A DNA stretch of 64,000 bases from Antedon bifida (Eukaryota > Echinodermata > Crinoidea > Comatulida > Antedonidae). The position numbers and the translations under genes are program-made. The notes beneath the pieces are model-generated. The model saw nothing but the letters and a program-made list of their open reading frames with translations. It was not told the origin of the DNA and did no database searches. The stretch is taken from contig OY727100.1 of the NCBI GenBank assembly GCA_963402885.1, positions 23,407,665 to 23,471,664 on the forward strand. The letters run 5' to 3'. The first letter of the stretch is position 1. Every line of letters starts with the position of its first letter. Shown one piece after another: positions 34,953 to 47,578 of this stretch.

Positions 34953-36566
34953 TGTGGCACATGCAAGCGAAATCAGACATAAGTCGCATTTGTAGAAACA
35001 GCCAAAAACATTAAAAGGCTGAAAAATTACATTTTTTTATTTTAACAGAAAATGATAGCTGAAACAATATTTATTTGCATTACCTTGGTGTTTTTCTATT
35101 TTGAGACAAATAAATAGATACATTATTTAACATTTTGTGTAGTATGTTGGTTAAAAAGATGGTGTAAATTATGTATGATTTTCATAAAACCTATCATGTT
35201 TTAATTTTATGCTTAAATTGAAAGTGTTCCATTGGGTTGATTTTAATAAACATTTTGCATAATAATAGAACAATAGTTAATTAAGGAAGGTGCGAAGTTT
35301 CATTGAAATAAAACAATTAGAATACACTTTTGCTAAGGCGTAAACTTAAACGCCCTGTTTATTTTGTTGTTGTTGTCATTTCCTGTTACTTAAAGCCCCC
35401 TTCTCTACGTTTTTTAGATCTAATTTAAGATCACAAACTATATTTAATGTAAAAATAATACTATATGGTCCTATTGCGATAACTTTTTTCGTCTTTAAAC
35501 GGTTAAAAATGTGAAAAATAAGTCGATTCTAATAATTATAGCGGCCCGCTATAAATCCCAAAATGCATTGCGCGCGGATTGATATTTTTGTTTTTCACCT
35601 GTAATTCGCCCACTTTTCGATCGATCGTGCCGGCCAAAACAAATGGAAGACTCCTAACTTTTCAGCGAAAATACCGGGTTTTCCCCAATTTGTATCAACG
35701 GAGTCTGGCAAAAATAGAAAGACAATTAATGCAGCAACTATACAACGTCAGGCTAGGTATATAGCTAGCGTATGATGTTCGTACGTTACCGATGTTTACC
35801 AGCTAGGCCTACAAAACTAAGCCTAGCTAGGCTAGGCCTAAGACCGTCCGTGAGAGGTCGATCGCCGCGAGCTACTTAGGTAGTACATTGTTTCTCACTT
35901 TTTATCATAATTTACCATAAAACGTACATTTAAGACAAGGAATGACATGGTTTAATGTTTTTAAAGTGATATATATGTATTATTTTCCAAAAAACGTCCA
36001 AAATTGCAGGGAAGGGGTCTTTAACTTTAAAAAAAGCATTTTTCTCAAAACACTGATTGTAACAACCAAAACTTTAGACTATAACATTAGTAGAAATGTA
36101 TGTTGAAAATACATTATGTATTTTTTTTTTAATTAGAAAAAAAAATTATGTATTTAGTTGAAAAACAAATAATGTATTTTAGTTGAAAAATAAATTATGA
36201 TTAAAAAAAAACAAAGGTAAATACTCTAAACACAATATGTTTATCTGTAAACAAAAAAAGTTAAGTGTTAAGAGATAATAATGAAAAAGATGAACTCAAA
36301 AAGAAAGCAAATATGCATGATTAAAACAAATGTTAATAGACGAAATATACATGTTAATGTATTAATGTATATATACAGTATGTATTTATGGAATTAAAAG
36401 TGGGATGAACCCACGTAAGACAAAAAAAAGATATCTCTGGAAGTAGACATGGTATCAAGATATTCTTTTCAGCATTTTAAATCTTGGATTATGTAGTTTC
36501 AGTATTTGTGGAAATCTCAATTTTGAAAATTCCGACTTATGTCTGGTTTTCCTTGCATGTGCCACA
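34953..36566. mobile_element. 1.6-kb TIR element with TA duplication
   Basis: TGTGGCACATGCAAG at the left and its reverse complement at the right extend to about 39-base inverted repeats (CAGACATAAGTCG is shared further in). TA flanks both ends. There is no transposase; the 61-codon frame inside at 35579 has no recognised motif. TA duplication fits a Tc1/mariner-type mobiliser, but the ends match no family I can name. Confidence 0.65.
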
Positions 36567-38001
36567 TATTATTAGAAATCCTCCAACTGGCCTTTGGATT
36601 CAATCATACCAAATTCTATAACCCTGTAGATGAATGAATTGCATTATTGAAAAAAAAAAGGGATTTTCTTTGAAGTTTTTCAGAATTTATAAAAAATATT
36701 GGTTTAATTTAGATATTCAGTATTTTATATTTATAAAGTCATAAGGTTTCTACAGTGTGATTGTTTCTTTCTGTTTTTGTTGACATCAATCTTTTCTGAA
36801 CATGCATCAAATGCTGTAGACCATAGAGATATACTATGAAATTTCCCATTCCCAGCCTCTATGTAAAAAGTGGTATGCTATAATGTTTGCTTACATAGAC
36901 TGCTAAATTGATAACTAATTTGATGAAAAAGGCAAAAATAGAATAAACTAGTAATATTCACTTAATCAAAAATTGGACCGAAAAAAAAGGTATTTACCTG
37001 AATAAAAAATAGTCTGTCAGACAATGGTTTTTGGTTTTATTTTACGGAAGTGAATAACTTAATTAAAACTGCACTGCCTATTCAATCTGATTTTATTAAT
37101 TTTCATTTTTCATGTCTTCTTTAATATCAAAGAAGAGATTAAAATACTACTTTTGAAATGCGTCATTTTGTTACATTTTCAATACTTTAATTTAGTCGCT
37201 GTTTCAAATAAGTCTACTCGTCTGTATTAATAAACAAACGCTGTTTGCGTAGCATTGCTATAACAACAATAACATAGCAACGTCAGTACAGTATGTTTTG
37301 TGAAACATTAATAATAGCGCTGCGATCGATCATTGTTAGATATTGCATTAAAAAGTGCATTCTTTTGTTCTACATTAGTTTACTTGGAGACAAGCAGTAC
37401 TTATTTTATTTACTTCCTTCTATGCTTTTGGCAATGGAAATTTTGTATTGACAAAAATAGAAAATGAAAAAAAGTAATAACAAGACTATAAAATGTTATA
37501 CGTGGGAGTGTATAGTTTCTGTTCATATTTGGAAAAAATAACATGAATAAATGATGAATCATGCCATTTTCCTCTTCCAATCCGATTAATTGGAGGTTTC
37601 AGCAACCATTATTAAATAATATAGGAGATGAGATCATATACAGTACTATGATTGGGCAAGACAAGGGATCATCTTTTAACAAACTTGTCAGTGTGAAAAA
37701 ACATATTGTAATGTTATTGATTTCTACCTCATTGGATTCTTTAGGGGATTCCCCATTATTCAATGCTTGTTTACTCTTGCTTGCACCATACTGTAGATGA
37801 AGAATTTTTATTGTGAAGTTGTGGCACTAAATAAATTAACTGTTTAATTTCCGTATTGAACTTTAAAATCTATTGCAAAATAACAGTAGCTGATCATTAA
37901 ACATTTATTCATTAGAGGCACACCCTGGACTTTGCCAGAATTATGCGTTGCCAGGAACATTAATATGATTGCTCAAATTTACATATAAGTAACACAATAA
38001 A
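36433..38001 (+). repeat. Segmental duplication, copy 1 (pairs with 41786-43446)
   Basis: Nearly identical over its length to 41786-43446, in the same orientation, 5.35 kb apart. Its first 134 bases are the right end of the TIR element at 34953-36566, so the duplication broke inside that element. Copy 2 has about 115 extra bases near 42003-42119. Non-coding; the short frame at 37561 is not conserved in length between copies. Confidence 0.9.
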
Positions 38002-38231
38002 AAAAAAAAATAGTATATCGGAATCATGCACATGATGATATTATTACTTCAAGAACAAGTTCGTAAATTACAGTTTGTATCAAAATATGCAATAATAATT
38101 ATTATTATTATTATTCACTTTTATTTCAAATATAAAAAAATTGACCAAAATTACAACTCGTGGCTAAGAGCCAAATTGCGTGTAAAATACATGTCATATC
38201 AAAAATATAAAAATATATATAAACTATGAAA

Positions 38232-41200
38232 TAAAAAAAAAAAAACAACAAAGAAGGGGAGAGCAGTCGCAAGCTTGCAGGGGAGAAAATTAAGAATTTA
38301 GTAATTTGATGAAGTAGGGAATAGGGCTATTGGTAAATCTGGATGTTTTAGACGCTAGCTGGGTAATTTTGTTTTTATTTCTTAAATTCCTACCATGACA
38401 GCTATGTCTGGTCGGTGGGATTAAATCAGCTGTTTGTTTAATTTTGGGGAGATACTCAGCAAACTTGCGACAATACTCCACCCTTCTTTGAGCCAAAGTC
38501 TCTAATTTAAGAAATTCAAGGGCACCAGAGTAAGAAAAGTAATCGTTGCCTAACATTATACGGCAAGCCCTCTTTTGAACATTTTCAATACAATCGCTTA
38601 ATCTACTAGTCAGGCCAGAATGCCAAACAACATCAGCATACTCAACAACTGGTCTAATATAACCACAAAAGGTCAATTTAAGCTCTTCAATGTTAAAACC
38701 AAATCGTTTTAGTGATCGTAAAAAGAAAAGTTTCCTGGAAGCTTTAGTGATGATGGAATCAATATGACAGTCCCATTTAAGGTTGTCTTGAAAAAAAACT
38801 CCCAGGATCTTGGCTTTATTAACATATTGGAGCTTATCAGTTCCCAAGTGTATGTCAACGTGTGAAGGTTGGGTAGAACTGAAACACACCTTAAGGGCTT
38901 GACATTTTTTGGGGTTAAGCACTAAACAATTGTCGTTACACCAGCGGAAAAAAGATCATCTTGTAAAAAACCAGGCAATGAGAGCTTACGATTTTCACAA
39001 AATGTAAGATCATCTACATATTTCAGATACTTAGTTTTAGCATTTGAACCAGCATCGTTGATCATGATCTGGAAACATAAAGGGCCTAACTTGGTTCCCT
39101 GTGGGACACCAGCTTTTAAGTAAGAGTAATTAGATAAGGTACCATTATATTTAACACACTGCATACGCATAAAAAGAAAATCACACAACCATGGTACCAA
39201 AGCCCCCCTGACACCAATATCAATGATCTTATTAACAAGGATGGTATGGTCGATAAGATCAAAGGTCTTGGAGAAATCAGTAAGAACCATGGTACCAACA
39301 TTGTGCTTATTCTCAGCACCTTGACAGAGATAATGCACCAAGTGGGTCAGGTAATGAGCAGTAGACAAACCCTTAACATTTCCAAACTGGTTAACATCGA
39401 TTTTTGAACTTATATCTTGTAAGATCCAGTCAGTGATAAACTCCTCAGCTACTTTGGCAAACACAGAAGTAATGGAGATAGGTCTGAGTTTGTCAATAGT
39501 AGGAGGCTGAACCTTGGGCACAGGGACTACAACTGCCTTTTTCCACTGAGAATGGACAATGCCTTCAGAAAAAGAACAGTTGAGTATATCACAAAGTGGT
39601 TCACAAAACTCCATGGCAAATAATTTAACAATTTTGGGTGGGACCAAATCTGATCCGCAGGCCTTGTTTTCTTTAATAGATCTTAATTTTTTATAAATAT
39701 CCCAAGGATAAAGTTTAGGTGCAGGTTTGTCAGAGGGAAGGAAAGCAGGGAGTTGAGTTTTATTTAGAATAGGGATGTGAGCACTAATGTTAGTAAACAA
39801 GTCATTGATGACATTAGCAATGGATTTATGGTCCAATGGAGAGATTTCAGGAACTGGTATATTGAGATCAATTTTCTTAGTGTTTGTCATAACTCTGACC
39901 TGTTGGTGCCATTTACCTGGGTCAGTTTTTTGCAGGTGTCTAACTCTATCTGCATTAAATTTTACTTTAGCTTTAATGATTTCCCTCTTGACTTTGTTTC
40001 TGCAAGCTTTCCAATAGGTTAAGTTATTGGATTTAAACGCTTTTTGGCGTTCAGAAATAGAATTTCTGATATTTTGTGTTAACCAAGGTTTATCAGTATT
40101 GTGCGTTTTAATATTTTTTAACGGGAAAAACTTATTAATAGCAGTGATCAGTTTGTAATAGAAAGCATCAACTTTACTCTGTGTAGAAATGCAGCTATAA
40201 ATATCATTCCAATTCTGAGATACAATCCAGGTGCCAAACAATCTTATTCTGGTATCATATAAGGGACGAACACTTATAGATTTGACAACATTTTTGATAG
40301 CTTGAAATTTAGGTTTCCATAAAATACAGATGTGGTCACTAAAACCAATAGGAGACATCGCTTCCGGAGTATAGTATTTAGTTTCAAAATTAGTCAAGAT
40401 GAGGTCTAATGTAGCAAGTTCACGGGTTGGAAAATTAATAATTTGTTTTAAACAGTTATTACGTAAAATGTAGTTAATGTTCATTCTGTTGAAATCGCCC
40501 ATAATGCAAAAACCAGTCTGAAGTGATCTAGAACGAATAAGGTCAATCGTTTCACAAATATGCCGCTCAAGAAGAAGTTGATATGGGGAGTCTGTTGTGA
40601 TGTAGATAGCACAAACAACGATTGATGATATTCCTCTTGGTAGACGAGAACATTTTAAGTTTATCCAAATGACTTCCAATTCAGGTGGTACAGGGATGTC
40701 AAGAATTGCACATTCAATGTTATCCTTCACATAAATTGCCACACCGCCTCCACGTCGATCCTCTCTACATTTGCCAAAATATGAATATCCTTGAACATGA
40801 ATTTGAGCATTACAAATATGAGGTCCATACCAGGATTCAGTAAATACTCCAACATCAACCCCTTGGCTGTTTAATAACAAACTCAATTCATCATGTTTAT
40901 TGCAAAGAGATTGAGCATTGGTAAGTAAAAACAAAGGTAGTTGGCAAGAAGATGGTCTAGCCTTGGCACCCACATTATTTGATAATGGGATGTTTATCAG
41001 TTGTCGATGCAGAGAATGAGTAATATTTTTCCTTCTTTTATTAGAGTTAGGCAAAGAAGCATAATAACTTATTCTCACTGGTATACGTCGATGAATATGA
41101 GAACCACCACGTCTTCCTCTCTTGCTAGGCCGAAGCCTAGGCCTGGTAGGGATCCAGCTGGTAGTGCTACCAGGCGTGGGTTGAGAACAGCAAGGCATAC

Positions 41201-41520
41201 TGTACAACTGTTAGTAGAGCTAGTAGAGCAGGCTTGGTCCGGCATAGGCCTAGGCCTAGGCCTAGCAGATTTCATCGAAAATAAGATGAAAATCAGGAAA
41301 TCAATCAAAATGACCGGAAAGAGGCAATGATTAAATCCACTAAACAACAGCAAAATTACAGACATAACACAATACGACATCAAAAAGTTAACAAAACAAC
41401 AGCAAAAAAAATCAAAAATCATGAGAAAATCAATGAGGTCGTCAGCTAGCTCAGCGCCCTCGAAAAAAAGTAAACGATGGAATTTTGGTACAGAGAATGT
41501 GTGTAACATAACAAAAAGCA
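38232..41520 (-). mobile_element. Jockey-group (CR1-like) LINE, reverse strand, between two duplicated segments
   Basis: A LINE with endonuclease and reverse transcriptase but no ORF1 seen. Its coding part spans 41207 to 38290. The 5' limit is uncertain (about 41520, before it meets unrelated sequence), and the 3' limit lies near 38232 after a short UTR. It has no poly-A tail. Its position between two copies of a 1.6-kb duplicate suggests it came along in a tandem duplication or landed in the spacer. Confidence 0.7.
38290..41207 (-). CDS. LINE endonuclease/reverse transcriptase, one frame break
   Basis: The first frame (761 codons, 41207-38922) has an N-terminal basic leader, an APE-type endonuclease (FLLTNAQSLCNKHDEL, VFTESWYG, IMGDFNRM, SPIGFSDH) and a reverse transcriptase (LRPISITSVFAK, DFSKTFDLIDH, GVPQGTKLGP, and the catalytic YVDD). 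The second frame (210 codons, 38922-38290) continues with FRWCNDN-like sequence and LNPKKCQALKVCF, then the thumb region and C-terminal RRVEYCRKF. The break lies in a T-run near 38950 and is a single-base frame change; otherwise the frame is open. The product is typical of ORF2 of the CR1/Jockey group. One lesion suggests a fairly young copy. Confidence 0.8.
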
Positions 41521-41698
41521 GAAATATCAATCTTTTTGGCAGTTAATGTGTTAATTTACATGTTAAATTTAATTGTTTTATACTGTATTTTTAATACTGT
41601 TTGTTCTTTTACTGTACTATGCACAGTAAGTTTTACATAGGGCATTTGTTTGAACATGTTTTTACCACTGATTTTAATAGAGGGTGCTTTTTTCCGAA

Positions 41699-41765
41699 CC
41701 TTCTCATTTACGAACTTTTTCATTTACGAACGTCTCTCAGACCAAGGGGTACGTAAATGAGAAGG
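41699..41765. repeat. Short inverted repeat CCTTCTCATTTACG
   Basis: Arms at 41699-41713 and 41751-41765 are reverse complements with one mismatch, and a second partial copy, TTTCATTTACGAACG, lies between them. Probably a MITE-like fold-back. It sits directly left of duplication copy 2. Confidence 0.65.
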
Positions 41766-41785
41766 TCGACTGTACTGTCATTTCC

Positions 41786-43446
41786 ATCTCCGGAAGTAGA
41801 CATGGTATCAAGATATTCTTTTCAGCATTTTAAATCTTGGATTATGTAGTTTCAGTATTTGTGGAAATCTCAATTTTGAAAATTCCGACTTATGTCTGGT
41901 TTCCCTTGCATGTGCCACATATTATTAGAAATCCTCCAACTGGCCTTTGGATTCAATCAAACCAAATTCTATAACCCTGTAGATGAATGAATTGCATTAC
42001 TGGAAACTTGTTTTTCTTCTATTATTATTTACCATACTGTGGTATTATGGGTTTGTTCAGTATTACTGTACTTTGTGCTTTGAATCTACAATAAACTCTT
42101 TGTAAGTAAATACAATATAGGGATTTTCTTTGAAGTTTATCAGAATTTATAAAAATTATTGGTTTAATTTAGATATTCAATATTCTATAAGTCATAAGGT
42201 TTCTACAGTGTGATTGTTTCTTTCTGTTTTTGTTGACATCAATCTTTTCTGAACATGCGTCAAATGCTGTAGACCATAGAGATATACCAAAACACACTAT
42301 GAAATTTCCCATTCCCAGCCTATATGTAAAAAGTGGTATGCTATAATGTTTGCTTACATAGACTGCTAAATTGATAACTAATTTGATGAAAAAGGCAAAA
42401 ATAGAATAAACTAGTAATATTCACTTAATCAAAAATTGGACCAAAAAAAGGTATTTACCTGAATAAAAAATAGTCTGTCAGACAATGGTTTTTGGTTTTA
42501 TTTTACGGAAGTGAATAACTTTATTAAAACTGCAAAATGGCCTATTCAATCTGATTTTATTAATTTTCATTTTTCATGTCTTCTTTAATATCAAAGAAGA
42601 GATTAAAATACTACTTTTGAAATGCGTCATTTTGTTACATTTTCAATACTTTAATTTAGTCGCTGTTTCAAATAAGTCTACCCGTCCATATTAATAAACA
42701 AACGCTGTTTGCGTAGCATTGCTATAACAACAATAACATAGCAACGTCAGTATGTTTTGTGAAACATTAATAATAGCCCTGTGATCGATCATTGTTAGAT
42801 ATTGAATTAAAAAGTGCATTCTATTGTTCTACATTAGTTTACTTGGAGACAAGCAGTACTTATTTATTTACTTCCTTCTATGCTTTTGGCAATGGAAATT
42901 TTGTATTGACAAAAATAGAAAATGAAAAAAAGTAATAACAAGACTATAAAATGTTATACGTGGGAGTGTATAGTTTCTGTTCTTATTTGGAAAAAATAAC
43001 AATAACAATGCCATTTTCCTCTTCCAATCCGATTAATTGGAGGTTTCAGCAACCATTATTAAATAATATAGGAGATGAGCTCATGTACTATGATTGGGCG
43101 AGACTAGGGATCATCTTAACAAACTTGTCAGTGTGAAAAAACATATTGTAATGTTATTGATTTCTACCTCATTGGATTCTTTAGGGGATTCCCCATTATT
43201 CAATGCTTGTTTACTCTTGCTTGCATCATACTGTAGATGAAGAATTTTTATTGTGAAGTTGTGGCACTAAATAAATTAACTGTTTAATTTCCGTATTGAA
43301 CTTTAAAATCTATTGCAAAATAACAGTAGCTGATCATTAAACATTTATTCATTAGAGACACGCCCTGGCACTTTGCCAGAATTATGCGTTGCCAGGAACA
43401 TTAATATGATTGCTCAAATTTACATATAAGTTATAACACAATAAAA
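41786..43446 (+). repeat. Segmental duplication, copy 2 (pairs with 36433-38001)
   Basis: Begins with a 134-base truncated right end of the TGTGGCACATGCAAG TIR element, then follows copy 1 closely to the TACATATAAGT...AACACAATAAAA end. Contains about 115 bases (42003-42119) missing from copy 1. Confidence 0.9.
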
Positions 43447-44514
43447 TCCAACATGGTGTCGTGTATTAATAATCAGGAAAATTGTGTAAAAATTAATCAT
43501 TTCAAATTCAATATTTAATTGTTTCTAAAATCAGTTTTCTTCTTCAAATCAGAATGTTTTTAAATTTTATGGAATGTGCTACAGATAGATATTTTTTTCA
43601 GTTTCATATAGTTCTAATTTACGTTGGTCTAATTTCAGATAGGTCTGTAAATATATTAATATACTAATGTATTGTAAAGTCAAGGGAAACAAGTAGTATA
43701 AAAAGTAAATGATATTTCATTCAACTTTCAACCTTTCCTACTCAGGCTAGACAACTGATCTCATTTGATATCATTTGATCCTAGCTGTTGTTGTACATTG
43801 TACAGTATCTATCGCCTTTGACAAAAGGATATTGTCCCATACTACAGGAATGAGTCATTGTAAAGTAGTCACCTTGTTGACCAAATTAGTTAAACAAAAA
43901 AATGTTTAAGCTTAAGAAAAACATTTGAGCTCAGTGATGGTAAAGAAGAAATCTACAGGTTTACTGTTTATAAACTTCACTTGTTGCTTCATATTGTAAA
44001 TCATGTGTACAGTATGCTAGGCAAAATGTGGTTATGGTTTTATTTATAAAAAATGTCATTCATCCTCTGCATATTGTATGTGATCAGCGCTTTATAATAA
44101 TGTGTGAGCTACATTACATTGCTTTTAATTCCAATTTAATCAAGGGCAGGTCTAGATGTTTTAAAACAATTGTGGAGCACTATCACTATTTATCATTGAA
44201 TTGATTAAAAACAGGCAGGTCCCTTGTCCCTTGAGTCATTCGCATCTCTGTTAAATTATAAGTTAAAATTAAATTAAATACATTTTAGCATGCCAGGAAT
44301 ACAAGTTGAACCCAGTTCATGTACCAGCCTGTAAAAGGAATTACCCCTTATAACCCTCATCCCGCTCATTAGCCATCATGTCAATTTAACATTGATGCCA
44401 CCATACAGTAGAGAACACTACATTTGCTAAAGACATGTTTATCCATGCCCACAGGTCAGGTTAGATTCATAGTATAAATGTTTAGTTTCCTGTGTTTTAA
44501 CTTGTTTCTTTTAG
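43447..44514. other. Intron, no gene recognised
   Basis: AT-rich intron leading to the first stalk exon; no repeat or coding signal recognised. The introns at 44557-46212 and 49532-50382 are likewise featureless apart from AT-rich sequence. Confidence 0.45.
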
Positions 44515-44556
44515 AAACATTGCCTACTACTTTGCCACCACCTACACCTACACCAG
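44515..44556 (+). CDS. Thr/Pro-rich stalk exon 1
   Basis: Phase 1-1, 42 bases between TTCTTTTAG and GGTAAGAT. Encodes TLPTTLPPPTPTP, a likely O-glycosylated stalk. Short and low in complexity, but splice sites and phase agree with its neighbours. Confidence 0.6.
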
Positions 44557-46212
44557 GTAAGATGTATTTCAGTTGAAGCTAACAGCACTCATTACATACA
44601 TATTATCAAATTAATCATATAAATATGCTTTTCCACTCATAATTACTAGTACTGTACAATACTTCTACTAATTGTTAATTGATAAAGTTCTGTGTTTAAT
44701 CCTTCTTTATAGTCCACCAAATGTAAAATGTTTGACATTTTTCAATGGTTTACCAGGGAGCCAACTCCCTGGTTTGTACCTCCATTCATTCATTTTATTA
44801 TGACTAACCAATTATTTTCTAAGCTTCATTAAACAAATTTTCAATGACGGTCATAGCTTTATTATGGGAATTGACTTTTTATTTTCAAAAGTGGAATAAT
44901 TTCTAAGAGGTCACCTCCCTGATACAAGTCTGTTATTCAATGTTTATGGACTATGTACAAAGGCAAGATGTAAAATCCATATATTCATGTTAGTAAGGGA
45001 CCATCTGGAAAACTTGCTATAGTGCTAAAAATAAAATGGTTATTACCTGTATTGGTAGACATTTTGTGGGGATTTCCCTAAGGTTGTCTTGTTTGTATAC
45101 TTCACCTTTGGAACTCCAATTTAACCAATCAGCAATTGCATTATTTTCAATCCTTTATAATTGCATTATTTAATTATGGATTATGAAATTTTAAACTGCT
45201 ATGACTTAACTTTATGGGTCAAAATTTAAAATATTAGGCACAAACCAAATGTAATCCATCATCCCAAACTGACTAGTTGATGCAATAACCGAAGATAATA
45301 ACAAATGATATTAATAACACTGTATAGTATTAGTTTTGCTTTGCTTCAACACTATCATTTGTCAATGTATTACTATTAGGTGGAATTCAGGTTGCTATGT
45401 TTTATAATTCTACTTACTGCATGAATTCATTAATGCTATGGTTATGATTATTAATAGCAGTCAGAAAACATAACTGTAATTCTGTTGGATGTACAGTAAG
45501 CTTCACTTTATGAGAGTGGGGGTGGATCCTGTGTCTCAATTGTTTCAACATTATGCAAGATAATATACATCCGAATTAGATTGCATTAACATAGCATTTT
45601 GTGCATGGTTTGTATTCACAAATTTAAAGAAATATGAACCTAAAAACAAATAAATGCTTACATTATAATTATTAATTTGACGGGTACGTATTATTAAGGT
45701 CAGAAATTTACATTTTTTCACCTTGTCAGCGTCATTCCATGTACAATGTTCACATTTCAAACTTGCCATCTCATCACAAGCTTTCATTGTGCCATAGAAC
45801 GTACTTAACGTTAAAGGATAAACCTAGTTTATTTCTATTTTATTAGTGCACAATGTCATGTTCTCTAGTGTAATAGTGTAGCTTTAAATATGACTATTTC
45901 ATTTAATTTTCAACCACGCTTTTGCTACATTTTTGTAAACCAATATAAATGAGCTATTTTGAATTGTATGGTATTAGCTGCTTAAAGTGCTGTTGTCTTC
46001 ACATGAAATTTTACACAGAATTCAAATGAATACGGTAAACAATCTTAACAAGTTTTGTATATTCTCAAATTTGAGAAACATTTTAAAAACATTGGAGGGC
46101 AGATAGTCAAATTAAATTTTTTCAAGAAATTGACAATTTGATAATGTGTTTGAAACAGATGAACTCATATATTGTAACATAGTCTGAACCTTTAGACTTT
46201 ATTTGCATTCAG

Positions 46213-46266
46213 GAAGTGATAAACCTGATACATCTATTGAGACACCCATACCTACTGATGAACCAG
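46213..46266 (+). CDS. Thr/Pro-rich stalk exon 2
   Basis: Phase 1-1, 54 bases between GCATTCAG and GGTAAGAC. Encodes SDKPDTSIETPIPTDEP, continuing the extended stalk toward the membrane. Confidence 0.6.
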
Positions 46267-46389
46267 GTAAGACAATCCACAGTATGACACTACAGACAAC
46301 ATTAGCTTTGTATTATTACCATGGAGGAAATCAAATAAACAAACAAACTGTATTTCTTACCAGAAGATCAACTGAATATTATTATTAGT

Positions 46390-46494
46390 ATTTAGTATTA
46401 ATATTAGTACAGTATTGTTTTTAATTCACTTATGTGATTTTACTTTCTATGGACCAGAGATTCCGAAATAAAAGATTGAATGAATGAATTATTT
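46390..46494 (+). mobile_element. Possible 3' tail of a truncated LINE
   Basis: The stretch ends GAAATAAAAGATTGAATGAATGAATT after TATGGACCAGAGATT-like sequence, the style of CR1/RTE-group LINE 3' tails that finish in GAAT repeats. No coding remnant precedes it. Confidence 0.3.
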
Positions 46495-47410
46495 GAGATA
46501 AGTAGTGTACTCCAAATAAGGAGATCATGGAACATATTTTGAACATTTTCATTGTCAGTCTTATGTGTTCTGTCTCTTTATTTGGAGTTACACTATACTG
46601 TATCTAAATGAATTGATTAATTAAACAATTGGATTCATACCAGAATTCATACTGTACTCTTTTGCTTTCCATTGAAGTCTACTATTTCCTGACCTTTGAT
46701 TAAAGGAGAATCAAAATAGTGCCCAAGTTTATGGCTAGTGGTATAATACAAGACAATATAGTGCTGTAGGCTACAATGTTGATAAAACAAGTTGAGGCTT
46801 TCTAATAAAACATGATTGAATAAGACTGAATGAATCTGCCAATGGTCAAAGGGTGGGTATCTGAATTTCAGTTTGGCCCAGGTTCGACGTGAAGATTGTA
46901 CTGTATGTATGACACAACTGACCTGAAACAATTTGACTTTGATACATCATGATCAGATTTTTATTCACACTTTTTTTTTCAGGTACTTGAAATAACTTTT
47001 ACACAAAATTCTTTAGTGGTTTGAGCCAAGGCAGGGGTTGGCCTGAGTGGGCACAGTGATAATTAGTTTATACTGGAGGGTAAGCTCGCTTCGCTCGCTC
47101 CCCCTCTAGGAAGTGTAGACGATGGTTCTCGGAATGATAATGTTCTTCTTTTACGTTTTCTGTCGGTTACCATTATTGAAAATGCTTGACATTCGTAAAA
47201 CTAAACTATTCTGTTTCACAGTGTCTTAGATGATTAATAACATTTTAAAGTATATTATTATAGATTATTATTCAAATAAATATCATCCTTATAAGTATTA
47301 ATACATTATTTAATTCAAACATCTTTTGAAACTAACTGCCGTGACAGAGTGGGCCATTTCGGCCCAAGAAAGAAGACATTACGGCTTGCAACATGGGCAG
47401 ACATCTCGGT

Positions 47411-47578
47411 CCTAACAGGACACAGATAGCCTACAGTTATTCCTGCCAGCTTACTTAATAAAACTCAGCTATCAGGATTTCACTCGATTAATGTCCTAAC
47501 AGGACACAGATAGCCTACAGTTATTCCTGCCAGCTTACTTAATAAAACTCAGCTATCAGGATTTCACTCGATTAATGT
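47411..47578 (+). repeat. Perfect 84-base tandem duplication
   Basis: CCTAACAGGACACAGATAGC through CACTCGATTAATGT occurs twice in immediate succession with no difference seen. Identity implies a recent event. Confidence 0.9.

Noticed and set aside
34953-36566. Host exon or gene within the 1.6-kb TIR element
   Set aside because: The 61-codon frame at 35579 has no domain, and the edges are transposon ends.
41075-41530. 151-codon reverse frame upstream of the LINE coding part
   Set aside because: It overlaps the LINE leader in another frame and is a Phe/Leu-rich translation of AT-rich DNA. No LINE ORF1 motif is present.
36433-43446. Direct 1.6-kb repeats read as LTRs around an internal region
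   Set aside because: The repeats lack TG...CA ends and a primer-binding site, carry a transposon tip at one edge, and flank a LINE rather than gag-pol genes. A segmental duplication explains them better.
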